64,000 nucleotides of DNA from Stereum hirsutum FP-91666 SS1 (Eukaryota > Basidiomycota > Agaricomycetes > Russulales > Stereaceae), in the NCBI RefSeq assembly GCF_000264905.1, contig NW_006763157.1, positions 62,001 through 126,000 of the forward strand, read 5' to 3'. The translations under genes were made by a program, and so were the position numbers. A model generated the notes under the pieces. The model was not told where the DNA came from and did no database searches. It worked only from the letters and a program-made list of their open reading frames with translations. Positions 46,236 through 56,396 of this stretch are shown one piece after another. The number at the start of each line of letters is the position of its first letter. Within the stretch, counting starts at the first letter, position 1.

Positions 46236-46417
46236 AGATTAGATTAGATTAGATTAATACACAGCACGGTCCCGTTGAGGAACAGCTGGACCTTCTCCGG
46301 CCTCCTGTGGACGAGCTCGCCATATTTTCAGGCTGTAGATCCACAGGCGCATGAGAGGCTTGGTAGTAGGTAGTTACAAGATGTAGGTACAGAGTAGCAT
46401 CTACATGTAAGAGTCAG

Positions 46418-49400
46418 TTACGGGACAGGCAGTGCCGGCCAAAGCATGGGCACTTCCTGATATAGTTTGAGAACCTCGTGTACAAACTTTGCCACACGGT
46501 TGACGGTATCTCTACGAAAGATGATTTTTTGGGTGAGTTCCACTGCGTTGTGAGCATGAACTCTGCTCCGCAGCTCCGGAAAGATTGGCTCCAGGTCCAC
46601 AAAGAGTGCCTCACGCAACAGCAGAAGGTCTCCGTTCCCTCGGCAGAGCAATAAAGCGTGTTCTGGCGATTCCACCGCCTGGGAGCACAGACGGCATAAT
46701 CTCATGTCGCGAGGGACCGGAGCATGGTAGCGATGAACTCGTCGCATCTCCTCCAGCGCTAGACCATGGTCGCCGAGAAGCAGCCGTGTGACGGCTTTCC
46801 TATGATCTGGTACAGGTACGTGCAGGTAGTTGCGGAAGTACGAGACCACGTAGCGGAATACGCCCTTGTCCATAGGCTCGAGCCGTCCGTGTATCAAGTA
46901 CAGCCGGTCCGAGTCGTTGACTTGCCGTTGAAGCCAGGTCTTAGAGGCCCGCTTCACCTCTTTTATGACCACCTCGACGTCCTCTTTGCACGTCAGGTCC
47001 AGCATGGACGATACGTTGACGGCCTCTGGGAGGTTGCGCAGAACGTACTGCAGATCCGCTAGCCACCCGGACGGCTTGCCCCTTTGGTAGAGATCCATGG
47101 AATCCGCCAGCGCAATGCGTGCATAGTGTGTGGGCGGCAGAGCGAGTACATACGCCAAGTATCCGAGCGCTAGAATTGCACGGCGGAATCGGATGGGGTC
47201 AATGCACAGCTCCGTAAAGAGGGGCGCAATCATGGACCGCGGGTTCAGGCCAAGCAGCCTTCGCAGGAACATCAGCTGAACCTCCACAAGGAGCTTGAAG
47301 CAAGCCTCTGTGACGTCCAGCGCGACTTCCGACCCAGAAATAAGGTGAGGATCGACTCGCGCAATAAACAGGAGTCGTCCTTCTCTGGGTGGTAGAGTTT
47401 CTACCAGTCGCTCCACGCCAAGTATGGCGTGTGCACACTGGCGCGCTTTAGACGCTTTGGCAGCGTAGTGTCCCGCGAAGACGTCGGGTGACGTGCTCTG
47501 GAATGTGAGGCCAACATATGTGTGCTCCGCTGTGTACCGCACGATCTCATTTCCAAGGTGAAAGATGTATGGTATCCGTGGTAGGGGCCCAAACACCATA
47601 ACCCATGACTTCAACGCATTGACCACCAAGAAGTTTGCGGTGCACCATGCAAAGAAGGCATTCAGATGGGTCTGCAGACCTAGCTCCGAGTAGGAGCCAA
47701 TGGCCATGTCATCTGCGTGCTCCATATGGGAGATGCGCACCCCGGCGAGGAATGGATCGTCGGCATCAGGAGGTAGGTGGAAGTCGGCCAGGAACAGGTT
47801 CCACAGGACAGGCGATGCCGGATCACCGATGAGCACCCCTGCAAGCGCTTTGTATTCCGGCGAAGTCTGGTCACCAAGTCTGACCACGTACGACATGCGG
47901 GTATACAGCATTCGCAGCCAGTCAAACAGGCTGCCACCAATCCCCATTTCGTGCAGCTTGAGCCATAGAGTGTCCTGATCCGTCGAGGGGAAAGCATTGC
48001 TGATGTCTACAAATGCGACAAACAGCGTCTTCCCTTCCTCTCTGGCCCGATCGATCATGCAACGGAGCACAAAGGCGTTGTTGTTTGTGCGGTATCCCTC
48101 TCGGAAGCCGTTCTGGGATGGCGGAAGCACGTTGTGCCTCTCTGCCCACGCATACATTCGCTTGTGGATGAGTAGCGTTAGAAATTTGAGCACACAACTT
48201 TCCAGCCCAACCGTTCGCAGGTTTGCAGGGTTGTTTGGCGCCTTCCCCTTCTTCGCAATCGCTGCCACGAGCGTCCTGAACCACACAGAGGGTCCATCAC
48301 GGCTAGTGAGGCACTCATTGATTAGGTGGAGCAGGGCGTCGTTGTCTATGCCTAGGATCTGCGCATAGGACACATCATCATACCCTTTTGCACTTTTAAG
48401 GTTATGCTGCTTGATGTGATCCTTCGCCCATTCGATCTCCACGACAGTTATCGGAGAGCTAAAAGCTTGCTCATCGGACATATCCTCCGTGACTTCTGGC
48501 ATCAAGCTCGCCAGGATGCGATTCGCTTCCCGCAGATCACTCGAGAATTGGGCCGGTGGCTCCTGCGGAGGGTTCATGCGAGATTCAAACTCGGTTGCAA
48601 GATCCTCCAGCGGCACATCTGGGATAGTAGGCTTCGCATCTGCGAGCTGGCGATACTTTCGCCAGAAAGGCCCTGGGTTCCGTGATGCCTCTACCAGTTC
48701 AGTCAGATGTGCGCGTTGCACTGCCCGCTTCATAGCGCGCCCCCGGTGTGCATCAGGGTCGTCCGACACCATGGCAGCAGGCTTCTGTTGTCGACTCGTC
48801 CCCGCCTCTTCCTTGTCTGCTGGGTCAGGCAGGTTTGTAGTCACTTTCGCCATCGGCAATGGGACCTCTGCAAGACCTGCTGACCCTGCTAGGATCGGCG
48901 GTGGTGGTGGGTCCGGTAGGCTATCGTCATCTACTTCGGGAAGAGTGGCCCCATGTTTCGCCATCGCATCTGCCGTGTCCCCGTGTACATTCCCTACATG
49001 AGCGCGAATGTGTTCGAGGTGCAGAGGGGCTTTGCGGGCCATTACCCATTCCTGGATGCGTTGCAGGACGTCACCGTGATCGCACCGCCAGCCAAGATCG
49101 GCGTGTGAGGCGGCCCAATGCGCGATAGAATGGATAGCATACTGCGAATCCGAGAAGACTGACAGTGACCGCCTCAGGGGCACTTTGGTAATGGCGAGTA
49201 GAATCGCCAACAGCTCCCCCCGATTATTAGTTTGCAGACCAGGCACTCGAACCGACTCGTTTCGCTGATTACCCTGGCCAAAGAATACCGCTGCGCCTGC
49301 ACGAGCACGCACCGTCCCGTTGGCTAGGCAAGACCCGTCTGTATAGACCTTAATCGGCTCCGAGCAGCAAGTGACAGGGCCATATAGCTTAGCTCGACGG

Positions 49401-50404
49401 TCATCGCGAGATGGTGTGGCGGCAAGCGTAGCGATATATAGTTGATCAAGGGCTGTGTCCATCGGCAGTGGGGGTGGTTTGAAGCGACCCCCAATCGCTC
49501 GCTGTAGCGTGCTGCTCGACAGCGGCACGACTAGGTTCAGCAGCAGCGGTGCATGATCCGACCAGTCTGGTTCTCGACCGCCAACACGAAACTCTGAGAC
49601 ATACTGGATACCTGTTGCATTGGACAGTCCAAAGTCAATGACCGACCGCCGCGACACGCCGTCTGACCCTTGGAAGGATGTCCAGGTGTCGTTAGCTGAG
49701 CCAAAGAGGGACACGCCGTTCATGATAGTAAGTCCATGGTCACGACAGAGAGTCAGGAGATGTGTGCCCTGTGTATTGTGTGACTGGTCGGACGATGTTC
49801 GTGTTGGGTGTGAGTCCGACGGGACCCTGGACGCGATACGAGCATTCAGATCCCCAAGTACATAGACGGGAGCATCGCGCGAGCAAGCAATCGCGAGTAT
49901 CGAAGACAGGTTCTGCAGAGGGTGTACCTCCGACCAGTAAGTCCACGGCGCATTTTCCGGAAGGATATATGCATTGACCAGGATGAAGGTATCGAAGTCG
50001 AGGACTTGGATGTCCGGTGCGGAAAGGTCAGTGCGGTGTGTGACTTTGAGAGTCTTCCTCACAAGTGCAGCGACACCACCCCATGCGCGGCCTAGGTGCG
50101 GAGGTGCCTTCCGTTCAACAGAGAAGAGCCTGAATGCTGCTGGGACATCCAGTGTGTCTGCTTGTTCCGGAAGCAGGTGTGTCTCCTGGATGAGATGGAT
50201 ATCATAAAGATCGAGAGACTTACGATAGGCGGGATGGGTAAGACTGACAGCGAGAGCACCGTCCATGTTCCAGCTAGTAACTCGTATATTGGACAAGCTG
50301 GGGTTTACATGGTCGTTTTCGGTACGGACTACACTATCTACAGGGAGGGCGGGGACTACATCGTGTATCGTAGCGCCACAACCTATTCTCCCAACACTTC
50401 CCAT
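46418..50404 (-). CDS. LINE ORF2: endonuclease, RNase H, reverse transcriptase
   Basis: 1,328 residues. APE-type endonuclease at about 38-292 (TSWNMDGA, IQETH, LGDLNARI, WSDHAPLLL). RNase H at about 350-485 with D356 (YTDGSC), E397 (NNRGELLA), D419 (VFSDSQYA), and HVGNVHGDTADAMAK with H469 and D479. Reverse transcriptase follows at about 700-940: D800 in FVAFVDISNAF, GVLIGDPASPVLWN, and the catalytic ADD at 897-899 in HMEHADDMAI. A CCHC-like CRLCSQAVESPEHALLLC lies near the C-terminus. All catalytic residues are present. In the LINE clades I know, RNase H, when present, follows the reverse transcriptase; here it precedes it. Chosen start: the first ATG after the ORF1 stop, in the same frame. 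Confidence 0.93.
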   Translation of the reverse strand: MGSVGRIGCGATIHDVVPALPVDSVVRTENDHVNPSLSNIRVTSWNMDGALAVSLTHPAYRKSLDLYDIHLIQETHLLPEQADTLDVPAAFRLFSVERKAPPHLGRAWGGVAALVRKTLKVTHRTDLSAPDIQVLDFDTFILVNAYILPENAPWTYWSEVHPLQNLSSILAIACSRDAPVYVLGDLNARIASRVPSDSHPTRTSSDQSHNTQGTHLLTLCRDHGLTIMNGVSLFGSANDTWTSFQGSDGVSRRSVIDFGLSNATGIQYVSEFRVGGREPDWSDHAPLLLNLVVPLSSSTLQRAIGGRFKPPPLPMDTALDQLYIATLAATPSRDDRRAKLYGPVTCCSEPIKVYTDGSCLANGTVRARAGAAVFFGQGNQRNESVRVPGLQTNNRGELLAILLAITKVPLRRSLSVFSDSQYAIHSIAHWAASHADLGWRCDHGDVLQRIQEWVMARKAPLHLEHIRAHVGNVHGDTADAMAKHGATLPEVDDDSLPDPPPPPILAGSAGLAEVPLPMAKVTTNLPDPADKEEAGTSRQQKPAAMVSDDPDAHRGRAMKRAVQRAHLTELVEASRNPGPFWRKYRQLADAKPTIPDVPLEDLATEFESRMNPPQEPPAQFSSDLREANRILASLMPEVTEDMSDEQAFSSPITVVEIEWAKDHIKQHNLKSAKGYDDVSYAQILGIDNDALLHLINECLTSRDGPSVWFRTLVAAIAKKGKAPNNPANLRTVGLESCVLKFLTLLIHKRMYAWAERHNVLPPSQNGFREGYRTNNNAFVLRCMIDRAREEGKTLFVAFVDISNAFPSTDQDTLWLKLHEMGIGGSLFDWLRMLYTRMSYVVRLGDQTSPEYKALAGVLIGDPASPVLWNLFLADFHLPPDADDPFLAGVRISHMEHADDMAIGSYSELGLQTHLNAFFAWCTANFLVVNALKSWVMVFGPLPRIPYIFHLGNEIVRYTAEHTYVGLTFQSTSPDVFAGHYAAKASKARQCAHAILGVERLVETLPPREGRLLFIARVDPHLISGSEVALDVTEACFKLLVEVQLMFLRRLLGLNPRSMIAPLFTELCIDPIRFRRAILALGYLAYVLALPPTHYARIALADSMDLYQRGKPSGWLADLQYVLRNLPEAVNVSSMLDLTCKEDVEVVIKEVKRASKTWLQRQVNDSDRLYLIHGRLEPMDKGVFRYVVSYFRNYLHVPVPDHRKAVTRLLLGDHGLALEEMRRVHRYHAPVPRDMRLCRLCSQAVESPEHALLLCRGNGDLLLLREALFVDLEPIFPELRSRVHAHNAVELTQKIIFRRDTVNRVAKFVHEVLKLYQEVPMLWPALPVP

Positions 50405-50413
50405 CCCAACACC

Positions 50414-51946
50414 TCATTCATGTTCCGCGACAACACCTTCCCATCCCGGCGCCTGAGCCCTCGCCCACTCCAGCACGAAGCGGATAGCGGAGGTAGCGTC
50501 TGGGTAGTATGCACGGACATATCCACCTGGCCCTTGCCCTTTTCCGCCTTTGACTCGTACGCAGCGCTGCACCTGGAATTCGGGTACAAAGCGGGGCATC
50601 CGAGCCACTATGGCGTTGAACTCCGCGGTGATGTCTCGGTTCCACTTGCATTTGCCGAAGAGCACGTAGGCACCGACAGCCGGGGGAGTGGAAGTAGGGG
50701 GAGCGGGAGCGGCAACGGTGTGCACGGCAGCAGTGGGCGGGGCAGGGACGATAGGTGCGGCCGGCACGGGAGCGATGGGAGCAGCCGTAGGACGAACTAC
50801 GGGTACCGCGCGCGGAAGGACAGCCGACGGTGCCACTGTGCTCACTGGGGCACCCGAGACCTTCGCTCGTTTCGTAACGGGTACGAGGGGTGTAGATAGC
50901 CCCGGCCAGGGCATCAGCGGCGCCGCAGGAGGGTTCTGGGAGACCACGGGGGCTGGGCGGGATAGGGACGCGATGTGGATGGAGCGTCCAGTCGCGACGG
51001 GTTCGGGAGGGGGAGGTGGGTCTACGGCGCGTACCTCCGGTGATGGCGGCAGCGGCATGAAGGCCGGCTCCTGGGCGCGGGGTGCGTCCTGGAATGCACC
51101 CAGGAGAGCCTGGAAGGTGTCGATAGAGCCCTTGAGGTCTCGCTGTGACTCGCTGAGCTTGGCAAGGAGCGCCGTCTGCTCGCTGAGGGCGGCAGAGATC
51201 GTGGTCACGTCGGATCGCAGGTGGGCGATGTCGCGCAGAGTCTCAGAGGTGGCCGCAACCAGTTCGTTGTTGCTGACTGCGACAGCGGCAAGGTCCGCGT
51301 GATCGGCGGTGACAACGTTCTCGATGGAGGATACCGCGGCCTGCAGAGTGTTGGCGGTCTGGACTGCCTGCAGGATCTCGACCCGAGTACGTTGTACGAG
51401 TTCCAACGTCGCGCTCTGGTCGCTCTCGATGGTGGCGAAGTTTTTGTCGTGCCGGGCGTTGGTGTCCGCTTGTTTCTCCTTTGTCTGACGGGGGACTAGA
51501 CGAGAGATGGATGGTTCGCCATGGTCAATGGTGGAGAGGTCGCGCGCCTTCCCTTTCCTAGTTTTGGAGGGGGAGGCAGGAGGTGAGTCCGTGCCGGAGG
51601 GTACGTCGGCGAAAGCTTGGTCAGCCGTGCGTTTCGCCGTAGACGACGCCGCTGCCGTAAATGACGAGAAAGCGGAGGCGGTCTGACGGAGCATAGAGCG
51701 ACGCGACGAGGGAGTTAGCTTGGACGAGCACTCAAGGGGGGGAGATTCAGCGGGGGAGGGGCGTACAGTGGTACCAGTACTTTTAGCGCCTGCCACCGCG
51801 TCTATGGCCTCGTCGAACGAGGGCAGGTCCGTACCCCCAAAGGAGTCGTCCCTGAGCGTGTCCTCACGGTGAAGGGATAGGACCGTGAGCTGAGGAGGGG
51901 GCGCATCCGTGGGTGGCGCATTCTGCTGAGAGGAAGATGCTGCCAT
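50414..51946 (-). CDS. LINE ORF1 protein (RNA-binding, coiled-coil)
   Basis: 510 residues. Low-complexity Ser/Pro/Ala-rich N-terminus with basic patches (KTRKGKAR), a helical coiled-coil-like section about 160-275, a long Pro/Ala-rich linker, and a C-terminal globular part (AYVLFGKCKWNRDITAEF, VQRCVRVKGGKGQGP) that resembles an RRM-like fold. LINE ORF1 proteins bind the element RNA and oligomerise. The ORF1 stop TGA is nine nucleotides upstream of the ORF2 ATG and in the same frame. Confidence 0.85.
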   Translation of the reverse strand: MAASSSQQNAPPTDAPPPQLTVLSLHREDTLRDDSFGGTDLPSFDEAIDAVAGAKSTGTTVRPSPAESPPLECSSKLTPSSRRSMLRQTASAFSSFTAAASSTAKRTADQAFADVPSGTDSPPASPSKTRKGKARDLSTIDHGEPSISRLVPRQTKEKQADTNARHDKNFATIESDQSATLELVQRTRVEILQAVQTANTLQAAVSSIENVVTADHADLAAVAVSNNELVAATSETLRDIAHLRSDVTTISAALSEQTALLAKLSESQRDLKGSIDTFQALLGAFQDAPRAQEPAFMPLPPSPEVRAVDPPPPPEPVATGRSIHIASLSRPAPVVSQNPPAAPLMPWPGLSTPLVPVTKRAKVSGAPVSTVAPSAVLPRAVPVVRPTAAPIAPVPAAPIVPAPPTAAVHTVAAPAPPTSTPPAVGAYVLFGKCKWNRDITAEFNAIVARMPRFVPEFQVQRCVRVKGGKGQGPGGYVRAYYPDATSAIRFVLEWARAQAPGWEGVVAEHE

Positions 51947-52892
51947 GACGGTGGGGTGAGATGGGTGGGGGAGTGAGCTTTACGTTCACGATGGGTCGGA
52001 ATAAAAGGCGAAAAATCAACGGACCGGCACACAGATTCAGTCAAATCCGCTTGCGGGTATCGTTTGTCGTGGCCTCACAAGTCCGCGTTCTACGTAGAAC
52101 GGTGTACTCGCCGACGGGGAGATTGATGTCCAATAGGTTTCTCTAGTCTGCTGACAAGCTTGACTAGTAGAGACTACAAAGTCCGTGAGGAGGTTCAACT
52201 ACGGCGAACGCGTTGTTCGATGGTCAACGTTTACGCGGTGCGGGGAACGCGCGTCGCAGCTTATCAATACGAAATTGGCGCGGAGTATGCGGATGTTGAT
52301 TGCCGCGGGCGGCCGGGTGGTCACGGACTCGCACGGGAAGGCACGGGGAGTGCCCACAGGCAGTTTTTCAAGGCTGCAGGACAGCGAGAGCGGCGTGGAG
52401 AGCCTTTTTTATAGTACACAGACGGTATGTACACGGTATGTGGTAAGGGGGATGAGAGAGGGTTGAAAGGACCAGCCGTATGAGCTGGCCTTTTGCGTGC
52501 GAGGGATGGATGGGTTTGGCAGTGTCCAGATGACGGGCGGCTGCGTTTTCTTTTTGTGCGCTCGACTCCTCCGAGATCCCTGACGTGCTACGCAAGCGCG
52601 GTGTATGCAGCAGTCCGTAGGGGTTGTCTCTCGTTGTGTGAGGAAGTAGAGTTGAGTCTCGCGCGGGAACTGCTCGTGCTTATACCGGGAGGACATGCAT
52701 CTGTCGTAGAGATCTTGCGCTGTACCCTTCCGCCGGCTCGACGAAGTATTTATCATGAGGTAGCCATGTAATACATAACCACAATTCCTGTCTCACTGCC
52801 CACAAAAAGTCATTGGCTAGTAGGTCCTTCCTCTTGTAGAAACAATGGGAAGAAAAGTGTAACGTCGTTTGCTCAGTATCTCGTCCAATCTG

Positions 52893-53170
52893 AGGTCTTG
52901 GGATAGCTCACCTTAATCGATATCTCCAGAGAAAAGTCCATCTTTAACGACATCTGGGACTTCCGCGACCAAATCCACATGATCGATGTCCCAGGCCTCC
53001 TTATCAACGGCGAGTACGATTACATGACTGACAGCGTTTGCGGGCCCTACTTCTCGGAGATGAAAAAGATAAAGTGGATCAAGTTTGCTGAGTCTTCACA
53101 TATGCCGCACTGGGAGGAGCGGGAGAGATATATGGGAGTTCTTCGGGAGTTCCTAAGTCTGTGGGAGTAG
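52893..53170 (+). pseudogene. alpha/beta hydrolase, 3' part, separated by the LINE
   Basis: After the LINE, ISSNLRSWD (near 52893), EKSIFNDIWDFRDQIHMIDV and PGLLINGEYDYMTD match the C-terminal third of proline iminopeptidase-like proteins. The catalytic Asp is in NGEYD and the His in ESSHMPHWEERERY. The stop is at 53168-53170. A small intron near 52910-52935 is likely. The segment is in the same orientation and order as the 5' part at 45580, as expected for one gene split by insertion. Confidence 0.8.
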
Positions 53171-53479
53171 AAGTATGCAAACGAGCAGAAGACAGGAATT
53201 TCTGCTGTGGGTCCAGGACATCATGCGAGAGAGCTGGGAGTCGCTACGAGAGGTCGATGCCGTAGTGCAATTGGTATGATCACAAGAACAAAGACTGCAT
53301 GATGCTGGGAGAGAGAAACCAGGCGAGCTCGGTGACGAGAAGAAAACGGTCGAGGACAAGGAGAGTGTGGCGCTCAAACGCCACGTCATCGCGAGGATCA
53401 ACCTGATGACGTCATCATCTGGGGATCGTTTCGTCTCTCACTCAACCACTCAACAACATTCCTCAGCTGCACACTGTTC

Positions 53480-53672
53480 TTAGTCTCGTAACCAGTACCG
53501 TCGTATCGAATTCCGGTTTACAGTACCAAGCGAGTAGGCACAAACCGTCGATAGACGGTCTGGTACAGCGGGGTTTGAATCTCCTTGTTGCGCGACTTGC
53601 CTTATATGGCTTACCGGTCCGCTCGCTTTCCGCCCCCGCCACTTTGTAGTTCCTCCGTTCCGTCGTGTGGCG
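53480..53672 (+). repeat. SINE-like unit, left member of an inverted pair
   Basis: About 190 bp, near-identical in inverse orientation to 54351-54535. Contains a hairpin ACCGTCGATAGACGGT and a B-box-like GGTTTGAATCTCC downstream of a weak A-box-like AAGCGAGTAGGC, so it may be tRNA-derived. Confidence 0.55.
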
Positions 53673-54350
53673 CGGCCGTGGCGATCTCCCCTCCTCGTCA
53701 TCCATCCACGAAGATGGTGTCGAACTGGTCTTATAAGCTTAACACTACCGATTAGAATAGGTCTAAGATGCAGTCTGTATACGATCTACTCGATTCACAG
53801 CTCTCTGACCAAGCCGAACTAAGTACTTAGTATGGGGCCTCACTTGGATGGCCCTTTGAAACTGTATATCTCGTCTGCAGAACTTTCGGTTGCTCTTCGT
53901 GCATGTCTTTTGATCTTCCATCACAATCCCCAATGTTACGAAAGTACCTAGACTTATGCAACTCTAGAGTGCTCTCACTGTTGTGACTTCTCGCAAAGAT
54001 TCACTTGTTGATTCCACCACTGGCTCTGGGAAAACAATCGCCATGGTTCTTGTATCACTGTTAAATCCGGCGTATGACGGTGGCCCTGATGGTGCAGCGG
54101 AGTGAGATTTCCCGGGAGTGTACCCTGAGAAGCCGAGAGCCGTAGCATTCATTGCTGAAGACATGGAAGCAGCGCCTGAGGTGGGGTTGTCAAAGTCCAG
54201 AACAGTGCCGTTATACTGGCATTTCGACCTTTTTTTGGGTCTAGAGTATTTGAAGATGTCGGAAAATCCATATCAAGAGTCGGTATATGGTATAAGAGGT
54301 ATTATTGAGGCTGAAGCTGGGTATGTGCAGGTCTATGTACACGCGCCACA

Positions 54351-54535
54351 CGACGGAACAGAGGAACTACAAAGTGGCGGGGCTCGGAAAGCGGGCGGAC
54401 CGGTAAGCCATATAAGGCAAGTCGCGCAACAAGGAGATTCAAACCCCGCTGTACCAGACCGTCTATCGACGGTTTGTGCTCACTTGCTTAGCTCTATAAA
54501 CCGGAATTCGATAGGCGGTACTGGTGACGAGACTA
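54351..54535 (-). repeat. SINE-like unit, right member of an inverted pair
   Basis: Inverse copy of 53480-53672, roughly 90% alike by eye. In sense it reads TAAGCAAGTGAGC (A-box-like), then the same hairpin and GGTTTGAATCTCC. Alternatively the two copies are long terminal inverted repeats of a roughly 1.05-kb element. Confidence 0.55.
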
Positions 54536-55159
54536 CACTGTTCTTGGTCATATTGCACTTACCTCGCATCGGGAGTATACTCTGCAATTTGTATGGAATG
54601 ACCTTGACTGTACTCCCGCACCACTTTTCGAGAAATACACGCGCACTGGCACAATCGCGATCTCTATCATTACCGACTTTTGGCGACCTAAATGGCTCTA
54701 GATGGTCTCTCTGAACGCTCTCAGGCCCTTCTTGGATCATTGTAGTCGAAGTAATACTCAGCTTTCCATGGTTTCGTTTTTGTCCTCGACCTGTCCTCGA
54801 CGGTTGAGGGTAAATGATCATTCGGGAGAAATGGCAACATGTGTGCCAGCGGCCGAAGTACGGCAATACAGGTTCGTCTGGGCAGCCTTGTGCTCCTTCT
54901 TCGTGAACTCATGGAGGGCGTCATTCTACCAACTTTTTATTAGTTCGTTTCCAACATGCCAATAGGCCTTCCGTCAGCTACTTAAATGGCCTCGACTATC
55001 ACAGACGCAACCAACAGCCAGCAGATCCACCCTCTTCTACTCGGCTCCCCTTTGGAACGCACATTCATGCTCATCGCTCTGCTCTCATATTCGACCGCAA
55101 GACATATCGTCTTTCGATATCGACGTTCTTGCCGAGAAACAATGTCCCAACAGCGCCAA

Positions 55160-55500
55160 GAAGAGTGCGTTCTTTTCTCCTTACTCCGTATATCTAACGA
55201 AGGCTAACGTCGACATGCACACCCCCCGTACGGTCTACCTCGACCCCATCACCACAACAGGCTACCAAGGCTGGCTCGCATCCGTAATCATCGACGGTCT
55301 CCCCGACACTGAGAACAGTTCCGATGCGCTCAAAAACGGTCCCTACTGCCAATGCGTCTACGAATCCTCCGGCGACGTCTGCGACAACCAAGTCGTCAAC
55401 ATCCAATACGACTCCGGCGCCACCGTCTCCTTCACCATGGTAGCATTCACCTTCCTCATCTGCGAGCGTCCTCGGGTGACTTCCTCCAGCAGTTCTTCTA
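55160..55500 (+). pseudogene. fragment of a Gfo/Idh/MocA-type oxidoreductase inside the dispersed repeat
   Basis: An open stretch of about 115 codons reads SPYSVYLTKANVDM, QGWLASVIIDGLPDTEN, CVYESSGDVCDNQVVNIQYD and GATVSFTMVAFT, which match the C-terminal half of Gfo/Idh/MocA oxidoreductases. No NAD-binding half is present. Repeat copy 2 lacks this segment at the corresponding place (near 61920), so it was captured by copy 1 or lost from copy 2. Confidence 0.7.
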
Positions 55501-56396
55501 GGCTCGGCCGTCCTGATGGTGCACTGCACTAGTGGACCTGTTCCGTACGTTCTTCGCTATTGTATGTTCCTCTTGCAACCAGCTCTTCTCTCTGTTTTTT
55601 TTTCTCGAGCATGTCAGCTTGGCTCCGTTCCGCACTCTACAACTCCGCATCGTCGCCCTCGCCATAGTCTTCCCGCTACGCGAGTCACAGTCGAGGGCTT
55701 AGCATGAGCAGGCTGATCTCAGGACTAGGACACTAAATGTTGTTGTCTCATGCCTAAAAGCTATGGGCTGCAAGCACTTTGGGCAGATGTTCGGTGTTTT
55801 GACCTCGAAACATGTGTTCTAGTGTGGTGTGGCGGCCAGGGCGCCATCATTCTGCGATGGGTGATGCTGAGCTCGTAGCGTACCGCCAGGCGCATGCGAA
55901 GCATCTTTTCCCGCTGGACTACTTGCCCACGGTGAAGTTTGTTGTCTGTTTCCATTGCCACGACCACTTAACCGCACCCGCAAACTTGACCATCAACGAC
56001 TCCAATTCAAAATCTTCTTCGAGTCCTCGCACATTTCGTACAGACGTTTTTCTAACTCGCTTCTCGTCTTCCAGTCGCTTCGAGGTTATTCACAATCAAG
56101 TTGACAGGCTTACGCGTTCGTAGCGTACGCGCCATGCGGCGACTTTGCGTACTTTATTACTATGGGGGTGTAGAATTGGACTTTGTGGTTCAGCACCACG
56201 TTACAGTGCCATTTCGAGCCGATATCAGTACTCTCCGCTGCTGGCGTTTACGCGACTGCACACGAAAGTCCTTTCCCGAGTCAAGGGTAAGGTACACCCC
56301 CTCAACGTGCTTATTATCGAACATTGTGATCACCACCATCCATACTCCTTCGGCAGCGTCACCCTCTCATCATCGTTTTACATCTACATACGCCGA

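Larger units (their letters stand above)
46236..52760 (-). mobile_element. non-LTR retrotransposon (LINE) with intact ORF1 and ORF2
   Basis: Inserted opposite to the host hydrolase. The 3' end is marked by four copies of the pentamer AGATT on + (TAATC-type tail in sense) at 46236-46255. ORF2 and ORF1 are full length. The 5' UTR is GC-rich and the exact 5' end is not determined; it lies between about 52.45 and 52.85 kb. I could not identify a target-site duplication. Intact frames suggest recent or current activity. Confidence 0.85.
53180..55990 (+). repeat. long dispersed repeat, copy 1 (interrupted)
   Basis: Similar in the same orientation to 60640-62390. Shared blocks include CGGTCGAGGACAAGGAGAG with TGATGACGTCATCAT (53350-53425 and 60850-60920), GGGAGAAATGGCAACATGTGT (54827 and 61639), TACGTTCTTCGCT (55545 and 61999) and ATGCGAAGCATCTTT (55894 and 62347). 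This copy also contains an inverted SINE-like pair and a captured gene fragment. No transposase or RT frame seen. Confidence 0.7.

Noticed and set aside
46585..50207. Several plus-strand frames over the LINE.
   Set aside because: They are antisense shadows of the GC-rich ORF2.
50688..51302. 204-codon Gly/Ala-rich plus-strand frame.
   Set aside because: Antisense shadow of the Pro/Ala-rich linker of LINE ORF1.
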